Shown piece by piece: positions 8,698-20,361 of a stretch of DNA of 64,000 bases. Numbering within the stretch: the first letter of the stretch is position 1; each line of letters starts with the position of its first letter. The DNA comes from Lysinibacillus alkalisoli (GTDB lineage: Bacteria > Bacillota > Bacilli > Bacillales_A > Planococcaceae). The stretch lies in contig NZ_BMJT01000002.1 of NCBI RefSeq assembly GCF_014643595.1, forward strand, positions 1 to 64,000. The letters run 5' to 3'. The position numbers were made by a program, and so were the translations under genes. The notes beneath the pieces were generated by a model that was not told the DNA's origin, ran no database searches, and saw only the letters and a list, made by a program, of their open reading frames with translations.

Positions 8698-10812
8698 TTG
8701 GATAAGACAATTGATAAAATAATGAAGTTGATCAACTTTCGTTATTTTTTAATTATTGTACTACTCATTACAGGTGTATTACAGTTTTTCTTAATGTTAG
8801 GTAACGTACAGGGAAGAACATACGATGTCAAACCATTACAACTTGCACCTGACACCATTCGTTCAACAAAAACAATTGAAGACTCCTATAAAACAGAGCA
8901 AGAGAAAAAGCGTATAGTAGAAGAGGTTAATCCTGTTTATGTGTACAATGAAGCCATTGTTACACAGCGTACAGCTATTGTTACGTCGCTGTTTGATTAT
9001 GTCATAAGTGTAAAAAAAGAAGCGGCAGCTAGTGACAAGGAAGTACCAATGGAGGAACAAGTTAAACAGTTAAAAAAGAAATTTAATTCGATTGATGATA
9101 ATGAAATTTCCATTGCATTATCAGATGAGCAATTGACAGCATTACTAAGTTTAGATGAAAAAGACTTACAATATGCAACAACAGAGCTAAATGATTATGT
9201 AAAAGCAACATTAGAAAATCCTATTCGTGATAATTATGTAGAGGATGAGCGTAATGCTATTGAATCTAAAGTGCGTTTACGCATGAATTTGAATAGCAAA
9301 GCATTAGATGCTGTTGCCCAGATTGCCCGTAGTAGCATCGTTGAAACAGAAACACTAGATGATGCACAAACAAAGAAGCTAATTGAGCAAGCTAAATCTA
9401 ATGTGGAGCCAACACGTATTTTACAAGGTCAAATTATTGTGCAAGAAGGTCAAATTATTGATACAGAAATGTATCGACAATTAGAGTTGCTTGGTATGAC
9501 AGATGGCAAAAGTTCAATGAAGCCTGTAGTAGGGATTTTATTGTTGATTTTATTACAAATGTCCTTTATGTTTATTTTATTTGAGCGTTGGGATTCAGAT
9601 ATGCGGAAGAAACGCAATGCCTTGCTCGTGACGGCTATCGTGTATTCCATATCGATTGTTTTAATGAAGATTTTAAGTATTATTGCTACAGATTTTGATT
9701 TTGTTATTGCATTTTTCTATCCTACTGCATTAGCTACGATGCTTGTGCGTTTGCTAGCTAATGACCGTGCTGCTGTACTTGTAACTGTAATGACTGCTGC
9801 GTCGGCTGGGGTTATCTTCCAAGAAGGTTACTCATCTGTACTGCAAATGGAGATTGCTCTCTATATTATTTTTGGCGGTTTTGCAAGTTTGTTCTTTATG
9901 CGTAGTGTGGAAAAGCGCACACATATTTTAACAGCAAGTGGTATTGTCACAGTAGTAAATTTACTCTTTATCTTGTTTTATTTATTAATGACGCAAGCCA
10001 ATTACGGTATGAAGGAATTAGGGGTATATGCTATTGCTGCTGCTGTATCAGGTTTTATGTCAGGTACATTAACGATGGGCTTATTACCATTTTTTGAATC
10101 TGCTTTCGGCATTTTATCAACGTTACGCCTTATTGAATTATCAAATCCTAATCATCCTTTATTAAAGAAACTACTTGTTGAGACGCCAGGGACCTATCAT
10201 CATAGTGTGATGGTAGCTAACTTAGCTGAAGCAGCATGTGAAGAAATTGGGGCAGATGGTTTGCTCGCCCGTGTAGGTTGTTATTACCACGATGTTGGCA
10301 AGACATTTAGACCAACCTTCTTTATTGAAAATCAGATGGCAGGGATGAATCCGCACGATGCTATGCCACCTGAGAAGAGTGCGGAAATTATTATCGCGCA
10401 TACGACAGATGGCGCCGATTTACTACGTAAACACAAAATGCCAGATGAAATCATTGATATTGCTTTACAACACCATGGTTCGAGTTTATTAAAGTATTTT
10501 TGGTTTAAAGCCAAAGAGGAAGGCAAGGAATTAGATGAGTCTTTATTCCGTTACCCTGGGCCAAAGCCACAAACAACAGAGGCGGCTGTAATTAGTGTAG
10601 CAGACAGTGTGGAGGCGGCTGTACGTTCGATGAAGGAGCCAACACCAGAAAAAATACGTAAGTTAGTACAATCCATTATTGCAGATCGTTTAAATGATAA
10701 TCAATTTGATGAGTGTGATATTTCAATTAAGCAGTTAAAAATTATTGAAGAAGTATTATGCGAAACGTTAAATGGTATTTTCCATTCACGTATTGAATAC
10801 CCTAAAATGTAA
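8698..10812 (+). CDS. pgpH: Cyclic-di-AMP phosphodiesterase PgpH (7TM-HD)
   Basis: About 704 residues. One N-terminal membrane helix, an extracellular 7TMR-HDED domain (to about residue 270), seven membrane helices, then a cytoplasmic HD phosphohydrolase domain with TYHHSVMVANL and YYHDVGK. It hydrolyses c-di-AMP to pApA. The TTG at 8698 is chosen because AAAGGAG lies 8 bases before it; a GTG at 8689 overlaps that site and the longest frame starts inside the terminator. The ybeY start follows 12 bases after the stop. Confidence 0.92.
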   Translation: MDKTIDKIMKLINFRYFLIIVLLITGVLQFFLMLGNVQGRTYDVKPLQLAPDTIRSTKTIEDSYKTEQEKKRIVEEVNPVYVYNEAIVTQRTAIVTSLFDYVISVKKEAAASDKEVPMEEQVKQLKKKFNSIDDNEISIALSDEQLTALLSLDEKDLQYATTELNDYVKATLENPIRDNYVEDERNAIESKVRLRMNLNSKALDAVAQIARSSIVETETLDDAQTKKLIEQAKSNVEPTRILQGQIIVQEGQIIDTEMYRQLELLGMTDGKSSMKPVVGILLLILLQMSFMFILFERWDSDMRKKRNALLVTAIVYSISIVLMKILSIIATDFDFVIAFFYPTALATMLVRLLANDRAAVLVTVMTAASAGVIFQEGYSSVLQMEIALYIIFGGFASLFFMRSVEKRTHILTASGIVTVVNLLFILFYLLMTQANYGMKELGVYAIAAAVSGFMSGTLTMGLLPFFESAFGILSTLRLIELSNPNHPLLKKLLVETPGTYHHSVMVANLAEAACEEIGADGLLARVGCYYHDVGKTFRPTFFIENQMAGMNPHDAMPPEKSAEIIIAHTTDGADLLRKHKMPDEIIDIALQHHGSSLLKYFWFKAKEEGKELDESLFRYPGPKPQTTEAAVISVADSVEAAVRSMKEPTPEKIRKLVQSIIADRLNDNQFDECDISIKQLKIIEEVLCETLNGIFHSRIEYPKM

Positions 10813-10824
10813 GGAGAGGTGAAT

Positions 10825-11295
10825 ATGTTAACCATTGATTTTTTAGATGAAACAAAAGCTGTACAAGATCACCATATTGACCTTGTCGAAAAACTACTAC
10901 AACATGCTATCGCATCAGAAGGAATCAAGGAAGATGCCGAAATTTCAGTGACTTTTGTCACGAATGAAGCGATACAGGCGATTAATAAACAATATCGCAA
11001 TAAGGATCGTGCTACGGATGTAATTTCGTTTGCATTAGAAGAGATGGGTGAAGAAGAGATAGCCGTTCAAGTAGAGGGGATGCCAAGAGTGTTAGGCGAT
11101 ATTATTATTTCAATTGATCGTGCTGTAGAACAGGCAGCTGAATATGGTCATTCATTTGAGCGTGAACTAGGCTTTTTAGCGGTACATGGTTTGTTGCATT
11201 TATTAGGTTATGATCATATGACAGCAGCAGATGAGAAAGAAATGTTTAGTAAACAAGATGCCATCTTACAATCGTATGGATTAGCGCGTGCCTAA
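10825..11295 (+). CDS. ybeY: Endoribonuclease YbeY
   Basis: 156 residues. The zinc-binding [11 protein letters not shown] (HxxxHxxxxxH) near residue 117 is intact, together with [12 protein letters not shown]. It is needed for 16S rRNA 3' maturation and 70S quality control. ATG 10825 is preferred over GTG 10819 because AAGGAG is 8 bases before it. The stop overlaps the next start (TAATG). Confidence 0.94.
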   Translation: MLTIDFLDETKAVQDHHIDLVEKLLQHAIASEGIKEDAEISVTFVTNEAIQAINKQYRNKDRATDVISFALEEMGEEEIAVQVEGMPRVLGDIIISIDRAVEQAAEYGHSFERELGFLAVHGLLHLLGYDHMTAADEKEMFSKQDAILQSYGLARA

Positions 11296-11648
11296 TGTTT
11301 GATATGCGTAAATTTTTCCGCTCATTTACGTTTGCTATAACAGGTGTTAGGAGTGCTATGCAGGAACAAAATTTTCGCTCACATCTATTGAGCGCTATGA
11401 TTGTTATAATAGCGGGTTATTTTACAGGGTTAAGTCGAGTTGAATGGCTTATTATTATTATAGTTATTGCTTTGATGTTTGCGTTAGAGATGGTAAACAC
11501 GGCGATTGAGCGAGTAGTTGATTTAGCTTCCCCCACTATTCATCCATTAGCTAAGCAAGCAAAAGATATCGCGGCAGGTGCGGTACTTGTGTTTGCTCTA
11601 GCAAGTGCGATAATAGGCTTACTAATTTTTTTACCAAAATGGTTATAG
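11295..11648 (+). CDS. dgkA: Undecaprenol/diacylglycerol kinase DgkA
   Basis: 117 residues with three membrane helices and the family signature ALEMVNTAIERVVDL, whose glutamates are catalytic. In Gram-positive bacteria this enzyme mainly phosphorylates undecaprenol, recycling the lipid carrier for cell-wall synthesis. It is translationally coupled to ybeY and followed 13 bases later by cdd, the standard Bacillales order. Confidence 0.92.
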   Translation: MFDMRKFFRSFTFAITGVRSAMQEQNFRSHLLSAMIVIIAGYFTGLSRVEWLIIIIVIALMFALEMVNTAIERVVDLASPTIHPLAKQAKDIAAGAVLVFALASAIIGLLIFLPKWL

Positions 11649-11652
11649 ATAG

Positions 11653-12967
<1,315 letters not shown>

Positions 12968-12971
12968 AAAA

Positions 12972-12998
12972 GTGGGAGGCTTATGCCTTCCGTTTTTT
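12972..12998 (+). terminator. era terminator
   Basis: The stem GGGAGGC/GCCTTCC with a TTAT loop is followed by GTTTTTTCG. It lies only a few bases before the recO ribosome binding site. Confidence 0.7.
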
Positions 12999-13015
12999 CG
13001 TAAGGAGGGAATGAC

Positions 13016-13786
13016 TTGTTACATAAGTGGGAAGGGTATGTATTACGCACACATGATTATGGTGAAGCAAATAAAGTCGTAGTCCTAATGACGCGTGAAG
13101 CGGGTAAAGTTGCAGTAATGGCGAGAGGTGCAAGGCGTCCTAAAAGTAGACTTGCTTCTATGACGCAAGTATTTACGCATGCTATGTTTATGGTACAAAA
13201 ATATACAGGCATGGGCTCTTTAACACAAGGTGAACAATTAGATGCACTACGTCATTTACGCTCAGATATTACCGCAATGGCTTATGGGAGTTATATTGTT
13301 GAATTAGTGGATCGTGTCGTTGAAGAAGGTGAACCTCAACCATATGCCTTTGATATTTTACAGTATGCATTGAAAGCCATCGATGAAGAAGTAGACCCTG
13401 AAGCGATTATGCTAATTACAGAATGGAAATTATTACCTTATACAGGGGTGCAACCTATGCTAAATGGTTGTGCAGCTTGTAGTTCAACAGATGGTGAGTT
13501 TGCTTTTTCCTTCACACAGGGTGGTTTTCTCTGCCATCGTTGTTTTCATCTAGATGACTATATCATTCGGTTAAAACCTGCATATGTACGTCTCATTAGG
13601 ATGTTTTACAATGTACCAGTAGATCAAATTGGTGCCATTACATTAAAGCAGGAAACAAAAAACTTTATTCATAAAATTATTTCGACAATTTATGAAGAGC
13701 AAACAGGTATACGTTTGAAATCGAAAAAATTTATTGAGCAATTAGAGCGGATGGATGCACAATTACCGAAACGAGAGTCAGACTAA
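13016..13786 (+). CDS. recO: DNA repair protein RecO
   Basis: 256 residues. An N-terminal OB fold (EGYVLRTHDYGEANKVV) is followed by a helical domain with a four-cysteine zinc site (CAAC near residue 150 and CHRC near 175). It loads RecA with RecR in the RecF pathway. It starts with TTG, with AAGGAGG eight bases upstream; the ATG at 13011 is out of frame. era-recO-glyS order is normal, but glyS is inverted here. Confidence 0.93.
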   Translation: MLHKWEGYVLRTHDYGEANKVVVLMTREAGKVAVMARGARRPKSRLASMTQVFTHAMFMVQKYTGMGSLTQGEQLDALRHLRSDITAMAYGSYIVELVDRVVEEGEPQPYAFDILQYALKAIDEEVDPEAIMLITEWKLLPYTGVQPMLNGCAACSSTDGEFAFSFTQGGFLCHRCFHLDDYIIRLKPAYVRLIRMFYNVPVDQIGAITLKQETKNFIHKIISTIYEEQTGIRLKSKKFIEQLERMDAQLPKRESD

Positions 13787-13797
13787 TAAATCGCATG

Positions 13798-13831
13798 AAA
13801 AAGCACTGTTGAATTTTCAACAGTGCTTTTT
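13798..13831. terminator. Bidirectional terminator between recO and glyS
   Basis: A perfect 15-base stem (AAAAAGCACTGTTGA with its complement) and a short T loop. The A and T runs on both sides allow use by both convergent genes. Confidence 0.85.
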
Positions 13832-13836
13832 CGTGA

Positions 13837-15222
13837 TTAAAATGTTAAGAAACTCTCGATATAAGCTTTGACATCCGCAATTGGCATACGTTTTTGTTCC
13901 ATAGTATCACGATGACGCACAGTTACTTGGCCATCTTCTTTAGAGTCAAAGTCATATGTGATACAGAATGGTGTACCAATTTCATCTTGACGACGGTAAC
14001 GTTTACCAATAGATTGTGACTCATCATAATCTACAGGGAAGTATTTACGCAAGTCAGCCCACACATCATTTGCTTCGTCTGCTAATTTTTTTGATAAAGG
14101 TAATACAGCTGCTTTAAACGGTGCTAAAGCAGGATGGAAACGCATAACGGTACGTTTATCATCACCTTCTAATGCTTCTTCTTCATAAGCATCACATAAA
14201 AAGGCTAATGTTACACGGTCAGCGCCTAAAGACGGCTCAATACAGTAAGGGACATAACGTTCATTTGAAACAGGATCGATATACGTGAAATCTTCACCAG
14301 AGTGTTCCATATGTTGTTTTAAGTCATAGTCTGTACGGTCAGCAATACCCCATAACTCGCCCCAGCCAAATGGGAATTTATATTCAATATCCGTTGTGGC
14401 ATTGGAGTAGTGTGACAACTCATCTTCTTCATGGTCACGTAGGCGCATATTATCTTGTGTGATACCTAAGTCAAGTAGCCATTTTTCACAGAAATCTTTC
14501 CAGTATTTATGCCACTCAAGGTCTTCACCTGGTTTACAGAAGAATTCGAGTTCCATTTGCTCAAATTCACGTGTACGGAATGTAAAGTTACCTGGTGTAA
14601 TTTCATTACGGAATGATTTTCCGACTTGGGCAATACCAAATGGTACGCGTTTACGCATAGAGCGCTGCACATTTTTAAAGTTAACAAAAATACCTTGTGC
14701 TGTCTCAGGACGTAGGAAGATTTCATTTGTTGAAGACTCTGTTACACCTTGGAAAGTTTTAAACATTAAGTTGAATTGGCGAATATCTGTGAAGTCTTGT
14801 TTACCACAATCTGGACAAGTTACATCTAATTCATCCATTTTTTCTTTCATTTGATCAAAGCTCATACCATCAACAATAATTTCTTTTCCAGTTTTTGATA
14901 ATGAAGCATCTTCAATTAATTTATCAGCACGATGACGTGATTTACATGCTTTACAGTCAATCATTGGATCGTTAAAGTTACCAATATGACCAGAAGCTTC
15001 CCATGTTTTTGGGTTCATTAAAATCGCTGCGTCAAGTCCTACGTTATAAGCAGATTCTTGTACGAATTTTTGCCACCAAGCTTTTTTGATATTATTTTTT
15101 AATTCCACACCTAGTGGACCATAATCCCAAGTATTTGCCAGACCACCATAAATTTCAGAGCCTGGGAATACGAAGCCACGATGTTTTGCTAAACTAACAA
15201 TTGTTTCCATTGATTTTGCCAT
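13837..15222 (-). CDS. glyS: Glycyl-tRNA synthetase, single-chain (alpha2) type
   Basis: 461 residues, class II synthetase of the homodimeric type, unlike the GlyQ/GlyS pair of Bacillus subtilis. Motif 2 is in [20 protein letters not shown]. There is a zinc-binding-like pair CKACKSRH and CPDCGKQ, and an anticodon-binding domain at about 360-461. The ATG at 15222 matches family starts ([17 protein letters not shown]) and has GAGGAGG upstream; the longer frame would run into the T-box leader. Expression is controlled by that T-box, responding to uncharged tRNA-Gly. Confidence 0.94.
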   Translation of the reverse strand: MAKSMETIVSLAKHRGFVFPGSEIYGGLANTWDYGPLGVELKNNIKKAWWQKFVQESAYNVGLDAAILMNPKTWEASGHIGNFNDPMIDCKACKSRHRADKLIEDASLSKTGKEIIVDGMSFDQMKEKMDELDVTCPDCGKQDFTDIRQFNLMFKTFQGVTESSTNEIFLRPETAQGIFVNFKNVQRSMRKRVPFGIAQVGKSFRNEITPGNFTFRTREFEQMELEFFCKPGEDLEWHKYWKDFCEKWLLDLGITQDNMRLRDHEEDELSHYSNATTDIEYKFPFGWGELWGIADRTDYDLKQHMEHSGEDFTYIDPVSNERYVPYCIEPSLGADRVTLAFLCDAYEEEALEGDDKRTVMRFHPALAPFKAAVLPLSKKLADEANDVWADLRKYFPVDYDESQSIGKRYRRQDEIGTPFCITYDFDSKEDGQVTVRHRDTMEQKRMPIADVKAYIESFLTF

Positions 15223-15242
15223 AATGAATGACCTCCTCATAA

Positions 15243-15470
15243 TAAAAGCACCCGTCTCCGGGCACATAATATGCCCAGGGACGAGTGCTATACCCGCGGT
15301 TCCACCCTGATTGTTTACAAAATTGTAAACCACTTTCCACACAATTGGCTCGGAGTTGCCGTTTCATTTTTTCGCGTAGACTCTCACTATACTCTACTCG
15401 CTGCAATTTGAAAAAATTACTTATAGACTCGTCATTGCCTGTATATACGTGAAAGACTATCATTTTTTTA
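15243..15470 (-). ncRNA. T-box leader (tRNA-Gly) of glyS
   Basis: Reading the minus strand, the T-box core AGGGTGGAACCGCGGG is intact. It is followed by a terminator hairpin whose arms are AGCACTCGTCCCTGGGCA and TGCCCGGAGACGGGTGCT, then TTTTATT. Upstream are a long Stem I region and a Stem III-like hairpin GTTTACAATTTTGTAAAC. A GGC triplet at 15358-15360 is a candidate glycine specifier; I did not fold the RNA. The 5' boundary is approximate. Confidence 0.88.
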
Positions 15471-15483
15471 AACGAATGTCAAT

Positions 15484-15512
15484 ATTCTAATTGATATTTC
15501 TTTTCTTAGCAA
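15484..15512 (-). promoter_or_regulatory. Sigma-A promoter of the glyS T-box transcript
   Basis: On the minus strand TTGCTA and TAGAAT are spaced by 17 bases, just upstream of the leader. Confidence 0.55.
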
Positions 15513-15573
15513 TCAAGGTGAAAATAGTATATAATAATTAAGCATTAAGTATAACACATAACATTTTGAGGCG

Positions 15574-16230
15574 GTGAGTCAAATCGAACTCAATCAACGT
15601 CAGGAAGAAATTTTACAGATTGTTAAAGAAAACGGACCAATCACAGGTGAACATATTGCAGACCGTTTAAATTTAACACGCGCAACTTTGCGTCCTGACT
15701 TAGCAATTCTTACCATGTCAGGCTTTTTAGATGCTAGACCAAGAGTAGGCTATTTTTATTCAGGTAAAAAAACATCGGCATCACTTTATGAAAGTGTATC
15801 TAAACTTAAAGTGGAAGATTTTTATTCATCACCAGTTAAGGTTTCAGAGAATATGACGGTTTATGAAGCGATTTGTCATATGTTTGCAGAGGATGTTGGG
15901 ACTTTATTTGTAGTAGACGACGATAATTTTTTAACGGGCGTACTATCACGTAAAGACTTGCTTCGCACAAGCATAGGCTCACAAGATTTAAATAAAATTC
16001 CCGTACACATTATTATGACCCGCATGCCTAATATTTCGCACTGTAAGAAGAAAGATTCTTTAATGACAGCAGCTAAAAAGCTTATTGAAAGAGAAGTAGA
16101 TTCCTTACCAGTTGTAATTGAACGTAAAAAAGGAATAGAAGTAATAGGCAGATTAACAAAAACAAACATTACACGCGCATTTATTTCGCTAATTGAAACA
16201 GAGACAAATGAAGAGGCGGTTACAGAGTGA
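15574..16230 (+). CDS. ccpN: Transcriptional repressor CcpN
   Basis: 218 residues: an N-terminal helix-turn-helix (ITGEHIADRLNLTRATLRPD, residues 22-41) and two CBS domains (about 75-205). In Bacillus subtilis CcpN represses gapB and pckA under glycolytic conditions and senses ATP/ADP. The GTG start fits the family start IELN-RQE-ILQIV although GAGG is unusually close (2 bases). A TATAAT at 15530-15535 lies about 40 bases upstream, divergent from the glyS promoter. ppsR follows with a 4-base overlap. Confidence 0.93.
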   Translation: MSQIELNQRQEEILQIVKENGPITGEHIADRLNLTRATLRPDLAILTMSGFLDARPRVGYFYSGKKTSASLYESVSKLKVEDFYSSPVKVSENMTVYEAICHMFAEDVGTLFVVDDDNFLTGVLSRKDLLRTSIGSQDLNKIPVHIIMTRMPNISHCKKKDSLMTAAKKLIEREVDSLPVVIERKKGIEVIGRLTKTNITRAFISLIETETNEEAVTE

Positions 16231-17042
16231 AAGGTATTAAAGTATTTGTGATATCCGATTCCGTCGGTGAAACAGGTGAACAAGTGGCAAAAGCAGTACT
16301 GAGCCAGTTTAGACCTAATTATGAGGAGACTGTGATTCGAAGATTTCCCTATACACGTACCGAAGAAGGTTTAACAAAAATCATTCATTATGCTAGTGTA
16401 AAAGGCGCTATGGTCATTTATACGTTAGTAAAAAATGAAATGCGTACACTCGCTGCCACACTATGCACAGAACAAGGTGTACATGGCATTGATGTACTTG
16501 GCCCAGTAATTGGTGCTATGGATAACATATTGGATGAGGCGCCGCTAGAAAAGCCAGGCATTATGCATCAACTAGATGAAGATTATTTTAAAAAGATTGA
16601 AGCGATCGAATTTGCTGTAAAATATGATGATGGCAGAGACCCAAGAGGTTTACTACAAGCGGATATTGTACTGATTGGGGTATCGCGCACTTCAAAAACG
16701 CCATTGTCCCAGTATTTAGCACATCAACGATTTAAAGTGGCAAATGTACCGTTAGTGCCTGAGGTAGACCCACCTAAAGAGCTGTTTCAAGTGCCTAAGG
16801 AGAAGTGCATTGGACTTGTGATTTCACCTGAAAAGCTGAACTTTATACGTCAAGAACGTTTGTTGGCTTTAGGCTTAAATAATGATGCATTATATGCACA
16901 ACACTCTCGTATTGAGGAAGAATTGCAATACTTTAATCGCATCGTCGAACAAATTGGCTGTCAGGTGATTGATGTAACAAATAAAGCGGTAGAAGAAACA
17001 GCAAATCGCATTATTCGACACTTACACGAACAAAAACAGTAG
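16227..17042 (+). CDS. ppsR: Pyruvate, phosphate dikinase regulatory protein (PpsR/YqfL)
   Basis: 271 residues of the DUF299 kinase/pyrophosphorylase family: VFVISDSVGETGEQVAKA at the start and a P-loop GVSRTSKTPLSQYLA near residue 150. Members phosphorylate and dephosphorylate PPDK or PEP synthase. GTG start overlaps the ccpN stop, as in Bacillus, where yqfL modulates CcpN activity. Confidence 0.92.
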   Translation: MKGIKVFVISDSVGETGEQVAKAVLSQFRPNYEETVIRRFPYTRTEEGLTKIIHYASVKGAMVIYTLVKNEMRTLAATLCTEQGVHGIDVLGPVIGAMDNILDEAPLEKPGIMHQLDEDYFKKIEAIEFAVKYDDGRDPRGLLQADIVLIGVSRTSKTPLSQYLAHQRFKVANVPLVPEVDPPKELFQVPKEKCIGLVISPEKLNFIRQERLLALGLNNDALYAQHSRIEEELQYFNRIVEQIGCQVIDVTNKAVEETANRIIRHLHEQKQ

Positions 17043-17075
17043 GCGCTTTTAGCAATATGCTAAAGCGTTTTTTGA
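17043..17075 (+). terminator. Terminator of ccpN-ppsR
   Basis: GCGCTTTTAGCA pairs with TGCTAAAGCGT around an ATA loop and is followed by TTTTTTG. Confidence 0.75.
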
Positions 17076-17142
17076 ATGCTTCTAGTAGTTTTATTTGTTA
17101 GAATGCTTTATAATAATAAAATTGTGTCAGAGAAAAGAGGCT

Positions 17143-17186
17143 GAAAAAAACCTTGTTTTTTTTACGGAAAAATAGAGGTTTTTTCT
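17143..17186 (+). promoter_or_regulatory. AT-rich hairpin in the dnaG leader
   Basis: GAAAAAAACC at 17143 can pair with GGTTTTTTC at 17178-17186. A TATAAT at 17109-17114 lies upstream and the dnaG start is 37 bases downstream. It looks like a weak terminator or attenuator inside the leader of the dnaG-sigA unit; a function is not shown. Confidence 0.4.
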
Positions 17187-17222
17187 AACTTATCTCGAAA
17201 TACGTATATTGAAGGTGAGAGA

Positions 17223-19019
17223 ATGGCATCAAAAATACCAGAAGAGGTAATTGAACAAATCCGATCACAATCCGATATTGTAGATGTTGTGAGTGAATAT
17301 ATGCAATTAACGAAACGTGGTCGCAACTATTTTGGTCTTTGTCCTTTTCATGGCGAACAGACGCCATCCTTTTCCGTTTCTACAGATAAGCAAATCTTTC
17401 ACTGCTTTGGTTGTGGCGCTGGTGGCAATGCATTTACTTTTGTCATGGATATTGAAGGGATTACATTTCCAGAAGCAGTTGCTAAACTGGGCGAGCGAGC
17501 AGGTTTAGCTGTTGAGGCACCAACTGTTACAGCTAAACCTGTATCTGCCACTGAAACACGCATGAAGGAAGCGCATGAATTTGTAGCCTCCTTTTTCCAT
17601 CATATTTTGATGAATACAGAAGATGGCGAGCATGCTTTGCAATATTTAAAAGACCGCGGTTTTAGCGAAGAAATGATTATCGATTATCAACTAGGGTACG
17701 CATTGCCTAATTTTGATACGTTAACGATTTTGTTAGAGCGCCAAGGTTTTGATATTCAAGAAATGGCGGCATGTGGCTTATTAGTAGAGCGTGATGATGG
17801 CTCCTATTTTGATCGTTTTCGTGAACGCGTTATGTTTCCCATCCGCGATGACCGTGGAAAAGTAATTGCTTTTTCAGGCAGGGTACTTGTCACGAATAAG
17901 GAAGAGGCCAAATACTTAAATAGTCCAGAGTCTCCTATTTTCCATAAGAGTGAAGTGTTATATAACGTAGACCGAGCTCGGCCAGCCATTCGGAAACAGC
18001 GTCGAGCTGTTTTAATGGAAGGTTTCATGGATGTATTAGCAGCTACTACAGCTGGTGTAACGAATGCTGTTGCCACGATGGGTACATCATTGACAGACCA
18101 ACATTGTCACAAATTAAAGCGATTAGCGGATAACATCACATTATGTTATGACGGTGACCAAGCAGGTCTTGACGCAGCTAAAAGAGCAGGAGCTTTGTTA
18201 CAACAGATGAATCTTGCTGTTGAAGTAGCCATTTTACCAGATGGTCTTGACCCAGATGATTATATTAAGACGCGTGGGAAAGAAAATTTTGCAGAAAACA
18301 TCATCGAACATCCTCAAGCTTATTTAGCGTTTATTATGCATCATGCAAGAAAGAATAAAAACTTTCAGCATGAGAATGACGTTTTACAATATGTAAGGGA
18401 AGTGTTAGAAGAGTTGGCAAAGCGTCACTCCCCTATGGAGCGCGATCTTTATATTCGTCAACTAGCGCAAGAAACTGGCATATCTGAAGAAGCTATTTAT
18501 GCGGATTATCGTAAATTAGAGCAGCAGACAAAAACAATTGTACAACCTACACAAACGGTAAATATTCCAACCGATACAAAAGTATTGTCGCATTATGAAA
18601 GAGCAGAGCGATTATTATTGGCACATATGTTAGCTGATGCAGACATTGTTCACCATGTATTATTGCAAGAAAATGATGCGGCACCATTTATTCGTGATGT
18701 GTATAACACAGTATTTATTTATTTAATACGCTTCTATGAAGAATATCAACATGCAGATGTTCAACGTTTTACAGAGATATTGCCAGAGCAAGATTTACGT
18801 AAAATTGTAGCAGAAGCAGCGTTGATGGAGTGTAATGAGGATTCACGTACAGAAGAAGTAAATGATTGTTTAGCAAGTTTAAAAAAAGCACGTATTCAAC
18901 ATTCCATTGATGAAAAAGAGCACAAATTAAAAGAAATGATTAAGCTGCAAGAAACTGCTGAAGCAAACAAACTGGCAATGGAAATCATTCATTTGCAAAG
19001 AGTGCTGCGAGGAATGTAA
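17223..19019 (+). CDS. dnaG: DNA primase DnaG
   Basis: 598 residues. The CHC2 zinc-finger residues are in [11 protein letters not shown] and [10 protein letters not shown] (about 40-66). The TOPRIM core has [11 protein letters not shown] and [14 protein letters not shown], and a helicase-binding domain lies C-terminal. It makes RNA primers at the fork. GGTGAGAG precedes the ATG. sigA follows after 31 bases, the conserved dnaG-sigA pair. Confidence 0.96.
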   Translation: MASKIPEEVIEQIRSQSDIVDVVSEYMQLTKRGRNYFGLCPFHGEQTPSFSVSTDKQIFHCFGCGAGGNAFTFVMDIEGITFPEAVAKLGERAGLAVEAPTVTAKPVSATETRMKEAHEFVASFFHHILMNTEDGEHALQYLKDRGFSEEMIIDYQLGYALPNFDTLTILLERQGFDIQEMAACGLLVERDDGSYFDRFRERVMFPIRDDRGKVIAFSGRVLVTNKEEAKYLNSPESPIFHKSEVLYNVDRARPAIRKQRRAVLMEGFMDVLAATTAGVTNAVATMGTSLTDQHCHKLKRLADNITLCYDGDQAGLDAAKRAGALLQQMNLAVEVAILPDGLDPDDYIKTRGKENFAENIIEHPQAYLAFIMHHARKNKNFQHENDVLQYVREVLEELAKRHSPMERDLYIRQLAQETGISEEAIYADYRKLEQQTKTIVQPTQTVNIPTDTKVLSHYERAERLLLAHMLADADIVHHVLLQENDAAPFIRDVYNTVFIYLIRFYEEYQHADVQRFTEILPEQDLRKIVAEAALMECNEDSRTEEVNDCLASLKKARIQHSIDEKEHKLKEMIKLQETAEANKLAMEIIHLQRVLRGM

Positions 19020-19050
19020 TCGGTGTAATTGTTTAGAAGGAGGAAGGTTT

Positions 19051-20178
19051 ATGGCGAATCAGTCTGAACGTTCAAAAGAAGTAGAAGTTGAAATTTCATT
19101 AGATGAGGCAAAGAAATTATTACAAGCTGCTGCAAAAGAAGCTGGTGAAATTTCAATGAAGGAAATTTCAAAAAAACTAGCGCCTTATGAGCTTGAAAAT
19201 GAGGAGATTTTCCATTTTGCAGAAGACCTCGAAAAAAATCAAGATATTCAAATCATCGGTAAGGAAAAATTTGAAGAGGAAAGTCTACAAAAAGAGGAAG
19301 CAAGTGAAGAAACATTTGACCTGAACGATTTAAGTGTGCCACCAGGTGTTAAGATTAACGACCCTGTGCGCATGTATTTAAAAGAAATTGGTCGTGTTGA
19401 TTTACTGTCGGCAGAGGAAGAGGTTGCGTTAGCTGAACGTATCGAGCAAGGCGATGAAGAAGCTCGCAAACGTTTAGCGGAAGCTAACTTGCGTTTAGTT
19501 GTTTCGATTGCTAAGCGTTATGTTGGACGAGGCATGTTGTTCCTAGACTTAATTCAAGAAGGTAATATGGGGCTTATTAAGGCGGTAGAAAAATTCGACC
19601 ATAGCAAAGGTTTCAAATTCTCTACGTATGCCACTTGGTGGATTCGACAAGCAATTACACGTGCTATTGCAGACCAAGCAAGAACAATTCGTATTCCTGT
19701 GCACATGGTGGAAACGATCAATAAACTAATCCGTGTTCAGCGTCAATTATTACAGGATTTAGGGCGTGAACCAACACCAGAAGAAATTGGTGAAGAGATG
19801 GATATTACACCTGAAAAAGTGCGTGAAATATTAAAAATTGCACAAGAGCCCGTATCATTAGAGACACCCATTGGAGAGGAAGATGACTCACACCTAGGTG
19901 ACTTTATTGAAGACTCAGAAGCGCAATCTCCATCAGACCACGCAGCTTATGAGCTATTAAAAGAACAATTAGAGGATGTATTAGATACATTAACAGACCG
20001 CGAAGAAAATGTCTTACGTTTACGTTTTGGTTTAGATGATGGTCGTACACGTACGCTTGAAGAAGTAGGTAAAGTATTTGGCGTTACGCGCGAACGTATT
20101 CGTCAAATTGAGGCAAAAGCGCTACGTAAATTACGTCATCCTTCACGCAGTAAACGTCTGAAAGATTTCTTAGAATAA
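19051..20178 (+). CDS. sigA: Primary sigma factor SigA (RpoD)
   Basis: 375 residues. Region 1.1 (residues 10-75), region 1.2 ([21 protein letters not shown]), region 2 ([20 protein letters not shown] and [20 protein letters not shown]), region 3, and region 4 with the -35-binding helix-turn-helix ([20 protein letters not shown]). AGAAGGAGG precedes the start. A terminator follows directly. Confidence 0.97.
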   Translation: MANQSERSKEVEVEISLDEAKKLLQAAAKEAGEISMKEISKKLAPYELENEEIFHFAEDLEKNQDIQIIGKEKFEEESLQKEEASEETFDLNDLSVPPGVKINDPVRMYLKEIGRVDLLSAEEEVALAERIEQGDEEARKRLAEANLRLVVSIAKRYVGRGMLFLDLIQEGNMGLIKAVEKFDHSKGFKFSTYATWWIRQAITRAIADQARTIRIPVHMVETINKLIRVQRQLLQDLGREPTPEEIGEEMDITPEKVREILKIAQEPVSLETPIGEEDDSHLGDFIEDSEAQSPSDHAAYELLKEQLEDVLDTLTDREENVLRLRFGLDDGRTRTLEEVGKVFGVTRERIRQIEAKALRKLRHPSRSKRLKDFLE

Positions 20179-20190
20179 TAATTAGACAAG

Positions 20191-20230
20191 AACAGTGAAC
20201 TAAAATAATTATTTTAGTTTGCTGTTTTTG
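20191..20230 (+). terminator. sigA terminator
   Basis: AACAG-AACTAAAAT pairs with ATTTTAGTT-CTGTT around an AATT loop, followed by TTTTG. Confidence 0.8.
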
Positions 20231-20361
20231 TTTGTTAAATATAACGTTGCAAAATTTTTTGTTAATTAATCATTACTTTAGTAACATGAATAGTAATCGT
20301 AAATCGCATAAAATAGTAATGATACATAATAAGAAATATAGGACGTTTGGAGAAGGAGAAT

